Source of the DNA: Mixophyes australis
Lineage: Eukaryota > Chordata > Amphibia > Anura > Limnodynastidae
DNA: 64,000 bases
Assembly: GCA_036250195.1 (NCBI GenBank)
Contig: JAVHZZ010000004.1
Span: 147,450,729 to 147,514,728 of the forward strand
Direction: 5' to 3'
The notes beneath the pieces were generated by a model. That model did not search any database. It worked only from the letters and a program-made list of their open reading frames with translations, and had not been told where the DNA came from. Position numbers and translations under genes: made by a program. Shown here in pieces: positions 22,686 to 33,398 of the stretch. How positions within the stretch are numbered: the stretch's first letter is position 1; each line of letters starts with the position of its first letter.

Positions 22686-25600
22686 CTTCTTGTGTGTTTC
22701 ATTGTAGAAACAAAATCCCAAGTTCTCACAGATGTGGTCTGTAAGAGTCTGTTAATCCTTCACTCAAACAGCCTCTAACTATGATGTCCTGAATATTTTT
22801 TTTGTAGATACCCTTCTTTAAAGAAGGACAAGTGAGCTCCTGGTTTTGTCCCTGAACTCATATTCCAAATTCTTGGGGGCTTGAGCTCAACAAAAGAACT
22901 CTCTGGTCTCATTTCTCTGTTCAGTTATGACAGAGAATTATGCCTCAGTCCACCACAGGAGTACCAATATTTTCTATGAGTCTTATCTGGGCTCTTTAAG
23001 ATAAATTATCCCCTTGGATATCTCTGCTTTTAATTCGGCTATCAGCTGTGTCACTATGGCCTACAGGTGGGGGATTTCATTTTATGGTTCTGAGGATGGT
23101 TTTGTTATCGATATCAGCTTTTTTGATGATATGGTCAAAGGTGCAGGGTGTGATTGCCCTTGGTGTAGGTATTAATTCTTCACAATTCAATAATGAGGAG
23201 ATGCTCCTTTATGCAGTTGTTTCATTCTGCTTTGGTTGCTTTGCCATGTAGCGGTGGGCCATACCTTTGTACAGGATCTTGTCCAGACAATATAAATAGT
23301 CTAATAAATATTCATTCTCTTTCTGAATGGCTGTATGTAGCTGGTGCAGTAATTCATCAGCATCTTCAGAGGAACCATCGACTACAAGAACTATATAGTC
23401 TTGAGCAGTTACATTTTCTTTGCTCCTCCTTGTGGCCCTAATCACATCAACTGCAAGTCATTTTAATCCATCCAGCAGTCACTGTCTCTTCATAGAATCA
23501 CAACAATGCCAGTATTCTAGGTACTGCTTGCCAGCATTTCTCTAGAGTTAATAATCTTCCTCCCCCATTGAAGTGGAGTGAAGCCCCAGAAGTATGTTGA
23601 GCCTCCTAAACCCTGTTGTCTTGATATTTTGTCCACTATCATGTTGAGGGCACTTAGTAGTTAGTCTTCTTGGCTTCTATTTTTTCTAGCATTGTCATCT
23701 GTGCTACATTTGCATCTAATAAAGTACTGTCTTTTAGCCATGCTGCAATTCCCCTATCCTCTAATCGGGAGTGCACTGCAGAAGTGAGACTACTGAAACT
23801 TGTTCCACAGTCTCTTCTGTTGGGTTTCTACTGAGATGGCTGCAAGAGAGACAGTTGGAGCTGTTGGATGGCTATCTTCAATTCTGATTTTCATATGCGT
23901 GCCCTCCTCAAGTAGCTTTCAACATATTCATTTGGCCAGGGTGGTAACTTGATATTTGTGAGCCCCAAGCAATATTTTGTAAGGATCCACATGTCCCACC
24001 ATATGTTGGAAAACTCACATATATACAGAGGACTTTAACAGAGAAAGAGGTCCCCCACATCTGCTGCACCTATAATAGTTACGCCATTGAATTTTGGGTA
24101 TAAGTCCCTGTAAAACTCGTAGCGTGTCTTCATTCTGCATGCCTTTTGCAACATTAGTCAGTTGTGGGGTTCACATTGTTGCTTCTGTTTTACTTAAGGC
24201 ATTCATGCCTGTTGTGCTAGTAGGTCCTTCAGTAGTCTGTTCAGACCTCAGCAGTGCCTCCATTGTATCTCCTGGGAAGATATGTTACAGGACTGTGAAA
24301 TATAAATCATAATTTCACTTAAAATTGTTGGATTCATTTCCTACCCCTGGATCAGTCTAGATTTTACTTACCAATGGTAATTGATGTGTTTGAATGAGGA
24401 GAAGTCATATCTCACTCAACACAAATCAGTAATGTAAATATGAAAAGTGGATAAGCCAAAATGGTACTTTGTTGGGGGGACAAAAACAGTTGGGTAAAAT
24501 GGTGAAATAGTTAGTGATGGCAATGTACCATGCTAACAGGTTAAGACAAAATACAAATGACAACTCTGTGTACATGGTAGATCAATGGACCACAATAGCA
24601 CTGAATGAAAAAAATGGAAACATCAATGTACTTCAATATTGATCAACTGCACAGTATACTTTTTCTTTTTATTAAATTGTATTTTTAATTTCGTATTATT
24701 CTGTTTGCCGCATTTAATATTTATTAAAGAGCAGTATTTCAAATGGAATAAATTACAGTATAAGCCAAAAATGTCATTATATTCAGATTTAGCAAACATA
24801 TCATGATGGAGGATGTAGATTGCTGAGAACAACATCGGATGTGCATTTTGTGCTGAGATGAAAAAGCTCGCAGTAAAGAGTCCCTGGAAAGTAAATTAAA
24901 ATTTTGGCAATTTTGTATATTGGGAACAGCGCACTGTACCAATGTACAATATAATGCAGTTGAAAACAGATAATTAGGGATATAGTCCTGATTTCAGTGC
25001 AAGCTGCCTGCAGGGAAAGAACTGCTGTCAAGAAAGTAGTAGCTTGCATGCTGTAGGGTTCAAGCACTGTTTATAGTGGAATCCTAAAACATTGTTATAC
25101 TAATGATCCCACAGTAGTGTTTTAATACCCCAGGAGAACATTATTTATATTTAAATTATTGTTCTTTTTGCTTGAATAGAATAATTTTCCAAGAAAACCC
25201 CAACATATTTCTCATGTTAAATTGTGATGTAAGATGAGTGAAATTTCAAGCAAATACAATTTTGCAGTGAATAGGTCATTTACTAGAAAAACAAAGTTTT
25301 GGGGATGCAATCTTTGAGTTACACCCCTGCTTTGCCACTCTGTGGAATGCTATTCAACATTACAGGCTTGATTTAAGAGTTAAATGTAAAATTTTGATTT
25401 TTGTGTAGATGCAAGATTGCATCCATACATTTATGTTTCTGCAGCTGTATATTGAGTTGAACTAATATTTAGATATGTGCAATTTTCAATCCAATGTATA
25501 GATACCTCCAGCACAGGGTATTCACCAAGCCTATGGGATACACAGGGATACACCTACAAGATGGTATCTTAAAGATATGAGTAAAATATGAGTCAAAATC

Positions 25601-26124
25601 AGACACATCTCTAAGAGGCCTGATTGGCTTAAGTCACCAAATTCCTACTGTAAGGAACTTACTCATGAATGCCCCTGAACCACCTCTTCAAGTACAATGG
25701 GGTGCAAGTACAAGATACACTGAACTCAAAATATGGGCACACGTTGCGCATATGAGCACTGTACACAAGTGCTACATATCGCATATGGACTTACACCTAA
25801 CTGTAAATCAGGTCCTGAATTTGTATTTGCATTTTGTGAAACGTATAGTCTAATAATAAATAGAATTGAAGTGACCACAGAGTCAGTTCACTCTACTCAG
25901 GGGCGGATCTAGATTTTTTGGGGTAGGGACGCAATTTAGTGCCCTGTCCCCTCTTTCACTCCTAACAGGGCTGCACACTATGTTCATGTGCCTGTCAGCG
26001 GAGAGGCTGGCAAAGGATGCTGCCCAGCCTCATTGTGTCTAAAACATGCAGTTGCTGCACATTTGTTGGTTACACTTTCATTCTGCAAATCTTCTGTTCC
26101 ACAACATCCAAAGGGGGCGTTTAA
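22686..26124. other. Non-coding stretch with an unrecognised minus-strand frame
   Basis: A minus-strand frame at 23209-23445 (78 codons) has the composition of a real but eroded protein: charged, with DADELLHQLHTAIQKENEYL forming a likely helix. Fragments in nearby minus frames up to about 24.0 kb look similar. Decayed retroelement gag is one possibility, but there is no zinc knuckle or protease motif to support it. At about 25905 a phrase (ggggcggatctag) common in repeats is seen alone. Nothing else was recognised. Confidence 0.35.
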
Positions 26125-26806
26125 TGTGTGTCAGGAAACTGTTCCCCACACCATTACACCACAAGCCTGCACAGTTGACAGAATACAGGATGGATCCATG
26201 ATTTTATGTTGGTTATGCCAAATTCTGACCCTACCATCTGCATGTCACACTGAAATGGAGTTTTGTCAGGCCAGGCAATGTTTTTTCAATCTTCAACTGT
26301 CCTGTTTTTATGAGATGGTGCCCACTGTGGCCTCAGTTTCCTGTCATTAGCGGGTAGGATTGGAACCTGGTGTGGTCTTTGTTGCTGTTGCCCATCCACT
26401 TCAAGTTTTGAACATACCACTGTTGTAATGCATAATTATTTGTGTTACTGTCACCTTCCTGAGAGCTTGAATCAGCCTGGCCATTCACCTCTGACCTCTC
26501 TCATTAACATGACATTTTCACCCACAAAACTGCAGCTCACTGGATATTTTTGATTTTGTGAACCATTCTCTGTAAACTCTAGAGACAGTTGTGTATGAAA
26601 ATCCCTGGAAATAAGCAGTTTCTGAGATACTCATCCAACCTGTCTGGCACCAAAAATCATTCTATGGTTAAAGTCACTTAGATCACATTTCTTCACCCAT
26701 TCTGGTGTTTGATATGAACATCAACTGAATGATGATGATTGGCTGATTAGACATAAGGATTAATAAGCAAGTGCTGAGGTGTACCTAATAAAGTGACCAT
26801 TGAGTG
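26125..26806 (-). pseudogene. Tc1-like transposase pseudogene with one terminal repeat
   Basis: The plus strand ends ggtgtacctaataaagtgac, the inverted terminus of a Tc1-like family whose end reads cactcaccggcca in other vertebrates, followed by TA at 26807-26808. Minus-strand frames contain SISETAYFQGF and TTVSRVYREWF (helix-turn-helix region), ARLIQALRKVTVTQI and DGRVRIWHNQHKIMDPSC, in transposase order but interrupted by several stops. The second Asp, the final Glu and the far terminus are missing, so the element is 3' truncated. The gypsy element is inserted immediately beyond its end. Confidence 0.75.
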
Positions 26807-26810
26807 TATC
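26806..26810. repeat. Target duplication GTATC, left copy, of the gypsy element
   Basis: GTATC directly precedes the left LTR (TGTCAC...) and recurs directly after the right LTR at 33394-33398. A 5-bp duplication is what Ty3/gypsy integrases generate. Confidence 0.9.
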
Positions 26811-27222
26811 TGTCACACTTCTGGTATCACATACGGAACCCAATAGCCAGGTATTTCTGAAATAAACAGGATTTATTTTGGTATATAAATAAATCTCCAG
26901 TGTCCAACAAATAAAGTCTAAAGTCACAAGAGGATAAAGGTCTGGTGGGAGTATCAAGTACTTGTAGTCCAAATCACAAGGAAGCAAGGTTCTGTGGAAG
27001 CATCTGGGTCAGATACAAACACAATACTCGTTCAAAGGTTTCATAACAGGAAGTGCCTTTTCTAGGCCCAAACAGGAAATGGGATCCAAGATGGAATCTT
27101 CATGAGACAGTCCCGGCCATCTTGGATAAGGGCAAGTACATAACAGAGATCCAAGATGGAAACATCATGAGGCAATCACGGCCATCTTGAATGAGGTCAA
27201 ATCTAAGGGCAAGTACATAACA
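26811..27222 (-). repeat. Chromovirus 3' LTR (412 bp)
   Basis: In element sense it starts TGTTATGTACTTGCC and ends GTGACA. It aligns along its length with the other LTR except for a 12-nt deletion near 27128 and scattered substitutions. An aataaa polyadenylation signal is visible on the minus strand at about 26878-26883. The position equivalent to the putative transcript start reads aacgagtat, one base away from the copy in the 5' LTR. Confidence 0.92.
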
Positions 27223-28017
27223 GGATGCCCCCTTCTCAACGACGTCCACCGGACGACTTAAGACCAGGCTTGCCAGGATGCTGTCGATGAAATGTTTTAC
27301 CAAAAGAGGGGCATGAACATCCTTAGCAGATTGCCAGGAGTCATCTTCTGGCCCATACCCCTGCCAACGTAGCAGATACTGTAACTGATTTCGATATATA
27401 CGAGAGTCCAGGATCTTTTCGACTATAAATTCCTCATGCTCATCAACTTGAATTGACTCAGGAGGAGGCAAAGTGCGACCAGGAAATGGATTCTTAACTG
27501 AAGGTTTTAGTAATGACACATGAAAAACAGGATGTACCTTCATGGAATCAGGAAGATCCAATCGAAAAGCTACTGAACTAATCTGTGCAATGATCTTATA
27601 TGGACCAATAAACTTGCTTCCCAACTTAGAAGATGGTACCTTCATCCTTAAATGTCTAGTTGACAACCATACTTTATCACCAATCTTAAAAGTTGGAGCA
27701 GCCCTTTGTGATCTGTCAGCATCACATTTATATCTTTCTTGAGCAGTTTTCAATGTCTCTTTTAATAATTCAAGATTACTTTGCATAAGAGTCAGTCTAT
27801 CTTCCACAGCAGGATTTGGAGAGTCACAAGGTAGATTGGGACATATATTCGGATGATATTCTAGATTAGCATAGAAAGGGCTAAATCTTGTAGATGAATG
27901 TTGAGAATTATTGTATGCAAACTCAGCGGAGAATATCAACCCAATCATCTTGTAGATGACAAATATAACATCTAAGGTATTGCTCAAGTGTTTGGTTTGT
28001 TCGCTCCGTTTGTCCAT
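27100..28017 (-). pseudogene. Integrase C-terminus with GPY/F and chromodomain
   Basis: The minus-strand frame contains the end of the integrase core region (AEFAYNNSQHSSTRFSPFY at about residues 31-49), the GPY/F module (KFIGPYKI, residues 136-143), VHPVFHVSLLKP (161-172) and a chromodomain at residues 195-247 with FIVEKILDSR, YLLRWQGYGPEDDSW and LLVKHF. From family knowledge the chromodomain targets integration to modified chromatin. The first 30 residues are out-of-frame sequence: the true frame joins from the upstream fragment by a 1-nt shift near 27.93 kb. The frame now runs on into the 3' LTR before stopping. Confidence 0.9.
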
Positions 28018-28590
28018 TTGACTGCGGATGAAATGCAGTGGACAAGTTCACCAAAATGCCAAGGGATTTGCAAAACTGTTTCCAAAATCGTGATGTGAAT
28101 TGAACGCCTCGGTCAGACACTACATCATTAGGAACGCCATGCAAACGTAAAATTTCTTTCATAAGTAAGTCGGCTGTTTCTTTTGCTGTAGGAATACCCT
28201 GGCAGTGTATAATGTGAGCCATCTTTGTCAGTCTGTCCATTAGCACAAAGATAGTGGTCATATTCTTAGATCTTGGAAGGTCTACAATAAAGTCCATGGA
28301 AATGGAATCCCATGGACGTGCAGGTATTGGCAAAGGTTGTAATAGTCCAAAAGGTGAAGCATGAGAAGTCTTAAATCTGGCACACGTTGTACAAGAGGAT
28401 ACATATTTTGCTACATCTTCCTTATAATTGGGCCACCAGAATGAACGGCTTAACAGTTCTTGAGTTTTCTGTAGTCCTTTATGGCCTGCTAATTTAGAGT
28501 CATGGAATAGTGCATGACCTTTAACGGTGCTTTTTCTGGAAAGTATAGTTGATGTGCCATATGCCAGACTCTGTTGTCATAAGGTAATTT
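27923..28590 (-). pseudogene. Integrase zinc-binding and catalytic core
   Basis: The minus strand from about 28520 encodes an HHCC module (HALFHDSKLAGHKG followed by CTTCA), then the catalytic core in the 28333-27923 frame: MDFIVDLPRSK (first Asp), VVSDRGVQFTSRFWKQF (second Asp) and FHPQSNGQTERTNQTLEQY (Glu). The DDE triad is therefore intact in sequence. The product is broken at its end by a frameshift to a premature stop (...DDWVDILR) and upstream by a shift in an A-run near 28600. Confidence 0.88.
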
Positions 28591-29432
28591 AACATTTTTT
28601 TGGAGGATTCATGAGGGTAGAATCTGTATCATATCCATTCTTGATCTCTGTTAATAACTCAGTTGTACAAATAACCCCCAAAAAATTTGAATCAGGAATT
28701 ATTGTTTGAACAGGCTTTACCTGTCGAGGATTCTCCGCATAGACTCTTGAGAGGGCATCAGCTTTTCCATTCTTCGATCCAGGTCTATAGGAAATTAGGA
28801 AATCAAAACGGCTTAAAAAGAGAGCCCATCGAGCTTGTCGGGGAAATAATCTTTTTACTGATTTAAGGAATTCCAAATTCCGATGACCGGTGAGGACTAT
28901 CACTTGATGCTTTGCACCTTCTAAGAGATATCTCCATTCTGAAAAAGCAGCTATAATGGCAAGAAGTTCTTTATTTCCCACACCATAGTTCATTTCAGAA
29001 GCAGTCATTTGCCTTGAATAAAAAGCTACTCTTTGTGAAATTACTGCTCCTTTAGCTGAATCCGATGCATCAGTTTCCAAAACAAATGGGAGTGTAGGAT
29101 CTGGATGAATTAATATAGGAGCTGATGTGAACTTTGTTTTCAAAATGGAAAAAGCTTTATCAGCGGCTGGAGTCCACTGAAAAGAAGAACCCTTTTTTGT
29201 GAGCTGAGTAATGGGGGCAGCAATTCCAGAAAAGTTCTTTATAAAGCGTCAATAAAAATTAGCAAAGCCCATAAATCATTGTACATCTTTGACATTTTTA
29301 GGTATGGGCCAATCTACCACAGCATGCACTTTACAGGGATCCATACATAGTCCTTGAGGGGATATAATGTAACCCAAAAATTTTATTTGAGTGCAATGGA
29401 ATTCACATTTCTCCAACTTAATGGATAATTGG
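28589..29432 (-). pseudogene. RT connection and RNase H region
   Basis: Downstream (in element sense) of the insertion the frame continues with [19 protein letters not shown], the RT thumb/connection typical of Ty3/gypsy. It contains in-frame stops at 29276-29278 and 29249-29251. The open part (29143-28589, 184 codons) holds the RNase H-like domain: [19 protein letters not shown] with the catalytic Asp, [20 protein letters not shown] (Glu) and [14 protein letters not shown] (final Asp). It ends in a frameshift at an A-run (…NPPKKC). Confidence 0.88.
29428..29432. repeat. Target duplication ATTGG, left copy, of the inserted LTR
   Basis: ATTGG precedes TGTCACGGGC and recurs at 30716-30720 after GAGTGACA. 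It marks the 5-bp duplication made when this unit inserted into the RT gene. Confidence 0.9.
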
Positions 29433-30715
29433 TGTCACGGGCACTAGGAGTTTTACCCAGAATTCACCAGGTGTAGCTACACTTACCAGAAGTGTGGACC
29501 TCTGGGTAGTGTGGTGAATCAGTGGAACCATACAGTAGAATAAAGGAAAGGAATGTCAATAGTATAAATGCTGAGACTTGGCACCGTGGAACTGTGATGG
29601 TACAGCAGTTTAGTAAACAGGATAAAATGAGGAAAGAGTCCAAGTGCCTTAGCACGCAGGTAGCATATAGCAGGCCAGTACTTGATAACTGGATAACGTT
29701 AGGCAAAGACCAATCAACAATATAGTAGAAGAGTCAGCGACTTGCAGCTACAATACAGAGGCACTTGTAGACTTTAGTCCAGCTAATAGGTACCATACAG
29801 AGTAGTAGCTATATCACAAGGAAACATGAATGGTCTACAGCTGGTAAGTTTCACCACGGATATGTAGAGAAGACTTGTCCAGCGCAGGTGTGTAACAGAA
29901 TAGCGTGAGTGGTCTGCAATTTGCAAGTTGTACCACTGATGTGAAGAAAAGACTTGTCCAGGCGCAGGCATGAAACGGAGTAACGTGAGTGGTCTGCAAT
30001 AGGCAAGTTGTACCACTGATGTGAAGGGAAGACTTGTCCAGGTGCAGGCATGTAACGGAGTAACGTGAGTGGTCTGCAATAGGCAAGTTGTACCACTGAT
30101 GTGAAGGGAAGACTTGTCCAGGTGCAGGCATATAACGGAGCAACGTGAGTGGTCTGCAATAGGCAAGTTGTACCACTGATGTATAGAGGATACTTGTCCA
30201 GGAGCAGGCAGGTAACGGAGGTAGCGAGAGTAGTCTGCAGCGGGTAAGTTCTACTACCGATGTGGAGAGGAGACTTGTCCAGAAGCAGGCAGGTAACGGA
30301 GGTAGCGAGAGTAGTCTGCAGCGGGTAAGTTCTACTACCGATGTGGAGAGGAGACCTGTCCAGAAGCAGGCAGGTAACGGAGGTAGCGAGAGTAGTCTGC
30401 AGTGGGTAAGTTCTACTACCGATGAGGAGAGGAGACTTGTCCAGAGCAAATGGATAACACGAGCAGAAACAGGAAATACCTCAGAGTCTCAAGGAATGAG
30501 AACCAAGAACAGGCAAAGGTAATAGGGCAACAGGTGCCTTAAGTACTGAGAGGTGATTAATCAACCAATGAGACTAGAGGCGAGGTATTATCAGGGTTTC
30601 TGCACATGTGCAACCTTAGTCAAGTTGGCGGACGCCGCGGCTCAGGAGAGGCGCCGGCAGGAGCGAGAGAGACCCATGTCCCAACCTAGAGGCACTAACA
30701 GTCCGGTGAGTGACA
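29433..30715 (-). mobile_element. Solo-LTR-like insertion inside the chromovirus RT
   Basis: The 1283-bp unit has TG...CA termini (TGTCAC at one end, GTGACA at the other) and a 5-bp duplication, and contains no coding region. On the minus strand a CCAAT-like element (attggttgattaatc) and a TATA-like cttaag box lie about 130-190 bp from its start, so the minus strand is the likely transcriptional sense. Its centre is a seven- to eight-unit, 80-bp tandem array. It most likely derived from a full LTR retroelement by LTR-LTR recombination. A non-autonomous element of the same layout is the alternative. Confidence 0.75.
29835..30445. repeat. 80-bp minisatellite inside the inserted LTR
   Basis: The phrase gacttgtcca recurs at 29872, 29951, 30031, 30111, 30191, 30272, 30352 and about 30433, so the period is 79-81 bp. 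Two subtypes are grouped: four units with gtggtctgcaataggcaagt and the following units with gtagtctgcagcgggtaagt. The long frames on both strands here are a consequence of the repeat. Confidence 0.9.
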
Positions 30716-31810
30716 ATTGGTTTGTGCGTAGCCGTTGTAAAATAATTCGAACATGTTCTTGATGTTCTTGTAAAGAATTAGGATATCATCAAGATATACA
30801 ATAATGAACAGATCAAGCAAATCTCGAAAGACATCATTTATAAAATGTTGTAAAGTAGCAGGGGCATTGCATAAGCCGAACGGCATCACGAGGTACTCAT
30901 AATGTCCATACTTTGTTCGAAAAGCTGTTTTCCATTCATCACTTGGTCGAATGCGTATTAGGTTGTATGCTCCTCTTAAATCGAGCTTTGTGAAAATACT
31001 TGCTGTCTGCAGTCTTTCCAATAATTCTGGGATGAGAGGAAGTGGATGCCTGTTCTTTATAGTCATTTTATTTAAATCTCTATAATCAATGCATGGACGC
31101 AAAGAACCATCTTTATTTTTCACAAAAAAAATAGGAGCCCCAGCTGGAGATTTTGAAGGACGTATAAAACCTTTAGTTTCATTTTCCTCCAGGTAAGTCT
31201 TTAATTCAGGTTCAGCTAATGAATAAATCCGACCAAAAGGAATAGCAGCCCCAGGTAATATGTCAATGGGACAATCATATGGTTGATGGGGTGGTAATTT
31301 GTCAGCATTTTGTTTGTTACAGATATCTGCAAAATCCTGATATTGAACAGGCAATTGTTCTTCCACAGAAGAGGGGGACACTGAGATCTGATTCTCTTTT
31401 TGTAAAAGAGGGACCACACTGATAGTATCTTGAAACGTTAGGGTTTGACACTCCCAATTAATGGCTGGGTTATTGTTAGTGAACCATGGGAGACCAAAAA
31501 TTATGGGGAAATTTGGAGAAGAGATGAGGAAAAAAGTAAGTTCCTCCTTATGAATGGGTTCTATCATAAGGGACATAAGTTCTGTCTCATGTGTGATGGG
31601 ACCAGAATTCAGAGGGGATCCATCAACTGTCTCCATTAAAACAGGAGTCTTTCTTTCTTGAAATACTATATGGTTTTGTTTAGCAAAATCTATATCCATG
31701 AAATTTCCATTGGCTCCTGAATCCAGCATTGCCATGGTTGAAATAAGTCGAGAGTTTATCTCAAGTTGTATTGGAATTGAAAAATGATTCTTTATTCTTC
31801 TGTTCTCTCT
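30716..31810 (-). pseudogene. Protease and reverse transcriptase N-terminal part
   Basis: The frame is open from just after a stop at 31811-31813; an ATG at 31735 lies in front of the aspartic protease motif [13 protein letters not shown] motifs follow: [32 protein letters not shown] (motif A), [14 protein letters not shown] (motif B) and [12 protein letters not shown] (motif C, active site). The frame then runs into the inserted LTR and stops. It is in the -1 frame relative to gag, but the two frames do not overlap: a stop lies between gag's end (31834) and the start of this frame, so expression as one polyprotein is not possible here. Confidence 0.9.
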
Positions 31811-31833
31811 TTAAAATGTAGACATGAAGAGAT

Positions 31834-32952
31834 TTAAGGAATAATAGCATTCAGTTGATGTGAACAGCATGAAATAATAGATTCCTGGTCAGAATCTTTA
31901 GGTTCCATCAATGTAGCAACTGTCTTGTGAGGTCGTTGAGAACAATTAGATACATAATGTCCAGATTCACCACAATACAAACAGAGATTTTCTTGTCGTC
32001 GTTGATCTCTTCTTTCAATAGAAATCTGTTTGCGAATGGTATCTATTTGCATTGGCTCAGACTCCTCAATTTGTTGTGTTGCAGGAGTTCCAGAGTAATT
32101 TGATATTGCTGGTTCTGGATAATTAGGACGAGTCCACATGGAGCCCCATCTATCTTGTTTCCTCTCCATTTGACGAGCATCAATACGAATACAATGTTTA
32201 GCTAAGGCTTCAAATTCAGTGGGTGAATCAGCTCTAGATAATTCATCTTTAATGAACTCAGATAACCCCTTTCGATAAACAGACAGCTTAGTTGCCGAAT
32301 TCCAATCTGTGTCCAAGATCCATCTTCGGAAATCAGAGTTGTATTCAGCCACTGAATGTCTTCCCTGACGCATCTTTAATAAAACTGACTCAGCAGTAGC
32401 ACTTCGATTTGGATTATCAAATATCTGATTCATTGCATCCATAAAATTAGAAAGATCATGTAATATTGGACTTTTTGCTTCTATCAAAGGAGAAGCCCAT
32501 GCCAAGGCATCATCTTTCAACAATAAAAGAATACAACATACTTTTTGTACATCAGTCAAAAAATAAGTAGGATGTAAATCAAAATGCATATTACATTGAT
32601 TAATAAAACCTCTGTATTTTTTACAATTACCTGAGAATCGAGCCGGAGGTAGTGGGAGTGTGGGCTGATGCACTGCAGCTGAAGGTGCTACAGCATTAAC
32701 TTCTTGAAGCCGCATCTGTAGTTCTGTAATAACTCCATTTTGTAGCGCTATTTGATCTTTGAGTTCATGAACATTTATTTGCAACTCAGTTACCTGTTGG
32801 TGTTGCAGTTGAAACTTATTTGTACACTGGGTCTCAAGTTCTTGAAATTTTGCATGAAATTCCTGTAGTTGTCTTGAGTCAGAATGCATGTGGAAACTGA
32901 GATCTGAAAGTCGCTGTAAAGCAGTTGGTTCTATACCGGCGGGGTCCGTCAT
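31834..32952 (-). CDS. gag: Chromovirus Gag, intact frame
   Basis: The frame runs from the ATG at 32952 (MTDPAGIEPTALQRL) for 372 codons. An upstream GTG at 32961 is in frame but lies in the putative primer-binding region and is not chosen. A heptad-like helical segment occupies about residues 20-80. The capsid-like Gag core follows (RFSGNCKKYRGFINQCNMHF ... LKMRQGRHSVAEYNSDFRRW). One CCHC zinc knuckle, CLYCGESGHYVSNC, lies near residue 324, where nucleic acid is bound. It is the only main gene of this element still open from end to end, although pol is dead, so it is only a relic or a trans-complementable product. Confidence 0.85.
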   Translation of the reverse strand: MTDPAGIEPTALQRLSDLSFHMHSDSRQLQEFHAKFQELETQCTNKFQLQHQQVTELQINVHELKDQIALQNGVITELQMRLQEVNAVAPSAAVHQPTLPLPPARFSGNCKKYRGFINQCNMHFDLHPTYFLTDVQKVCCILLLLKDDALAWASPLIEAKSPILHDLSNFMDAMNQIFDNPNRSATAESVLLKMRQGRHSVAEYNSDFRRWILDTDWNSATKLSVYRKGLSEFIKDELSRADSPTEFEALAKHCIRIDARQMERKQDRWGSMWTRPNYPEPAISNYSGTPATQQIEESEPMQIDTIRKQISIERRDQRRQENLCLYCGESGHYVSNCSQRPHKTVATLMEPKDSDQESIISCCSHQLNAIIP

Positions 32953-32954
32953 TT

Positions 32955-32969
32955 TGGGCACGAGTATCC
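32955..32969 (-). promoter_or_regulatory. Putative primer-binding region, self-priming type
   Basis: Directly inside the 5' LTR the element strand reads GGATACTCGTGCCC. No complement to a tRNA 3' end (TGG start) is evident. Instead, ATACTCGTGC is the exact complement of GCACGAGTAT inside the 5' LTR (33183-33192), about where the transcript could begin. Tf1 and sushi-type chromoviruses are known or predicted to prime from their own 5' RNA end, so this fits self-priming. Confidence 0.5.
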
Positions 32970-33393
32970 TGTCACACTTCTGGTATCACAAACGGAACCC
33001 AATAGCCAGGTATTTCTGAAATAAACAGGATTTATTTTGGTATATAAATAAATCTCCAGTGTCCAACAAATAAAGTCCAAAGTCACAAGAGGATAAAGGT
33101 TTGGTGGGAGTATCAAGTACTTGTAGTCCAAATCACAAGGAAGCAAGGTTCTGTGGAAGCATCTGGGTCAGATACAAACACAATACTCGTGCAAAGGCTT
33201 CATAACAGGAAGTGCCTTTTCTAGGCCCAAACAGGAAATGGGATGCAAGATGGAATCTTCATGAGACAGTCCCGGCCATCTTGGATAAGGGCTATTGTAA
33301 GGGCAAGTTCATAACAGAGATCCAAGATGGGAACTTCATGAGGCAATCACTGCCATCTTGAATGAGGGCAAATATAAGGGCAAGTACATAACA
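32970..33393 (-). repeat. Chromovirus 5' LTR (424 bp)
   Basis: The termini are TG...CA in both readings, matching the other LTR apart from a 12-nt indel near 33292 and scattered changes. In element sense a tagaaaagg TATA-like box lies about 25-30 nt before GCACGAGTAT (33192-33183). The duplicated GTATC follows at 33394-33398. Frames through this LTR are not genes. Confidence 0.92.
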
Positions 33394-33398
33394 GTATC

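Larger units (their letters stand above)
26811..33393 (-). mobile_element. Ty3/gypsy chromovirus, nearly complete but defective
   Basis: On the minus strand the order is 5' LTR (32970-33393), gag, protease, reverse transcriptase, RNase H, integrase with GPY/F and chromodomain, and 3' LTR (26811-27222). The chromodomain places it with the chromoviruses (V-clade/sushi-like in vertebrates). A 5-bp duplication GTATC flanks it. The purine tract gagaaggggg lies just before the 3' LTR. Coding capacity is destroyed by a 1283-bp insertion in the RT, two in-frame stops downstream, and frameshifts near 28.6 kb and 27.93 kb. The LTRs differ by a 12-nt indel and several substitutions, so the insertion is not very recent. 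Confidence 0.92.

Noticed and set aside
25900..25960. Phrase ggggcggatctag as a transposon terminus
   Set aside because: Only one end is visible, with no inverted partner and no duplication.
26125..26806. Initial reading of gtgtacctaataaagtgac as an L2 LINE 3' end
   Set aside because: The minus strand encodes ordered Tc1-like transposase motifs, so this is a Tc1-like terminus and not a LINE tail.
29783..30449. Three overlapping minus-strand frames of 100-200 codons with repeated peptides
   Set aside because: They are translations of the 80-bp minisatellite (about 26-27-residue peptide repeat) in all frames, not genes.
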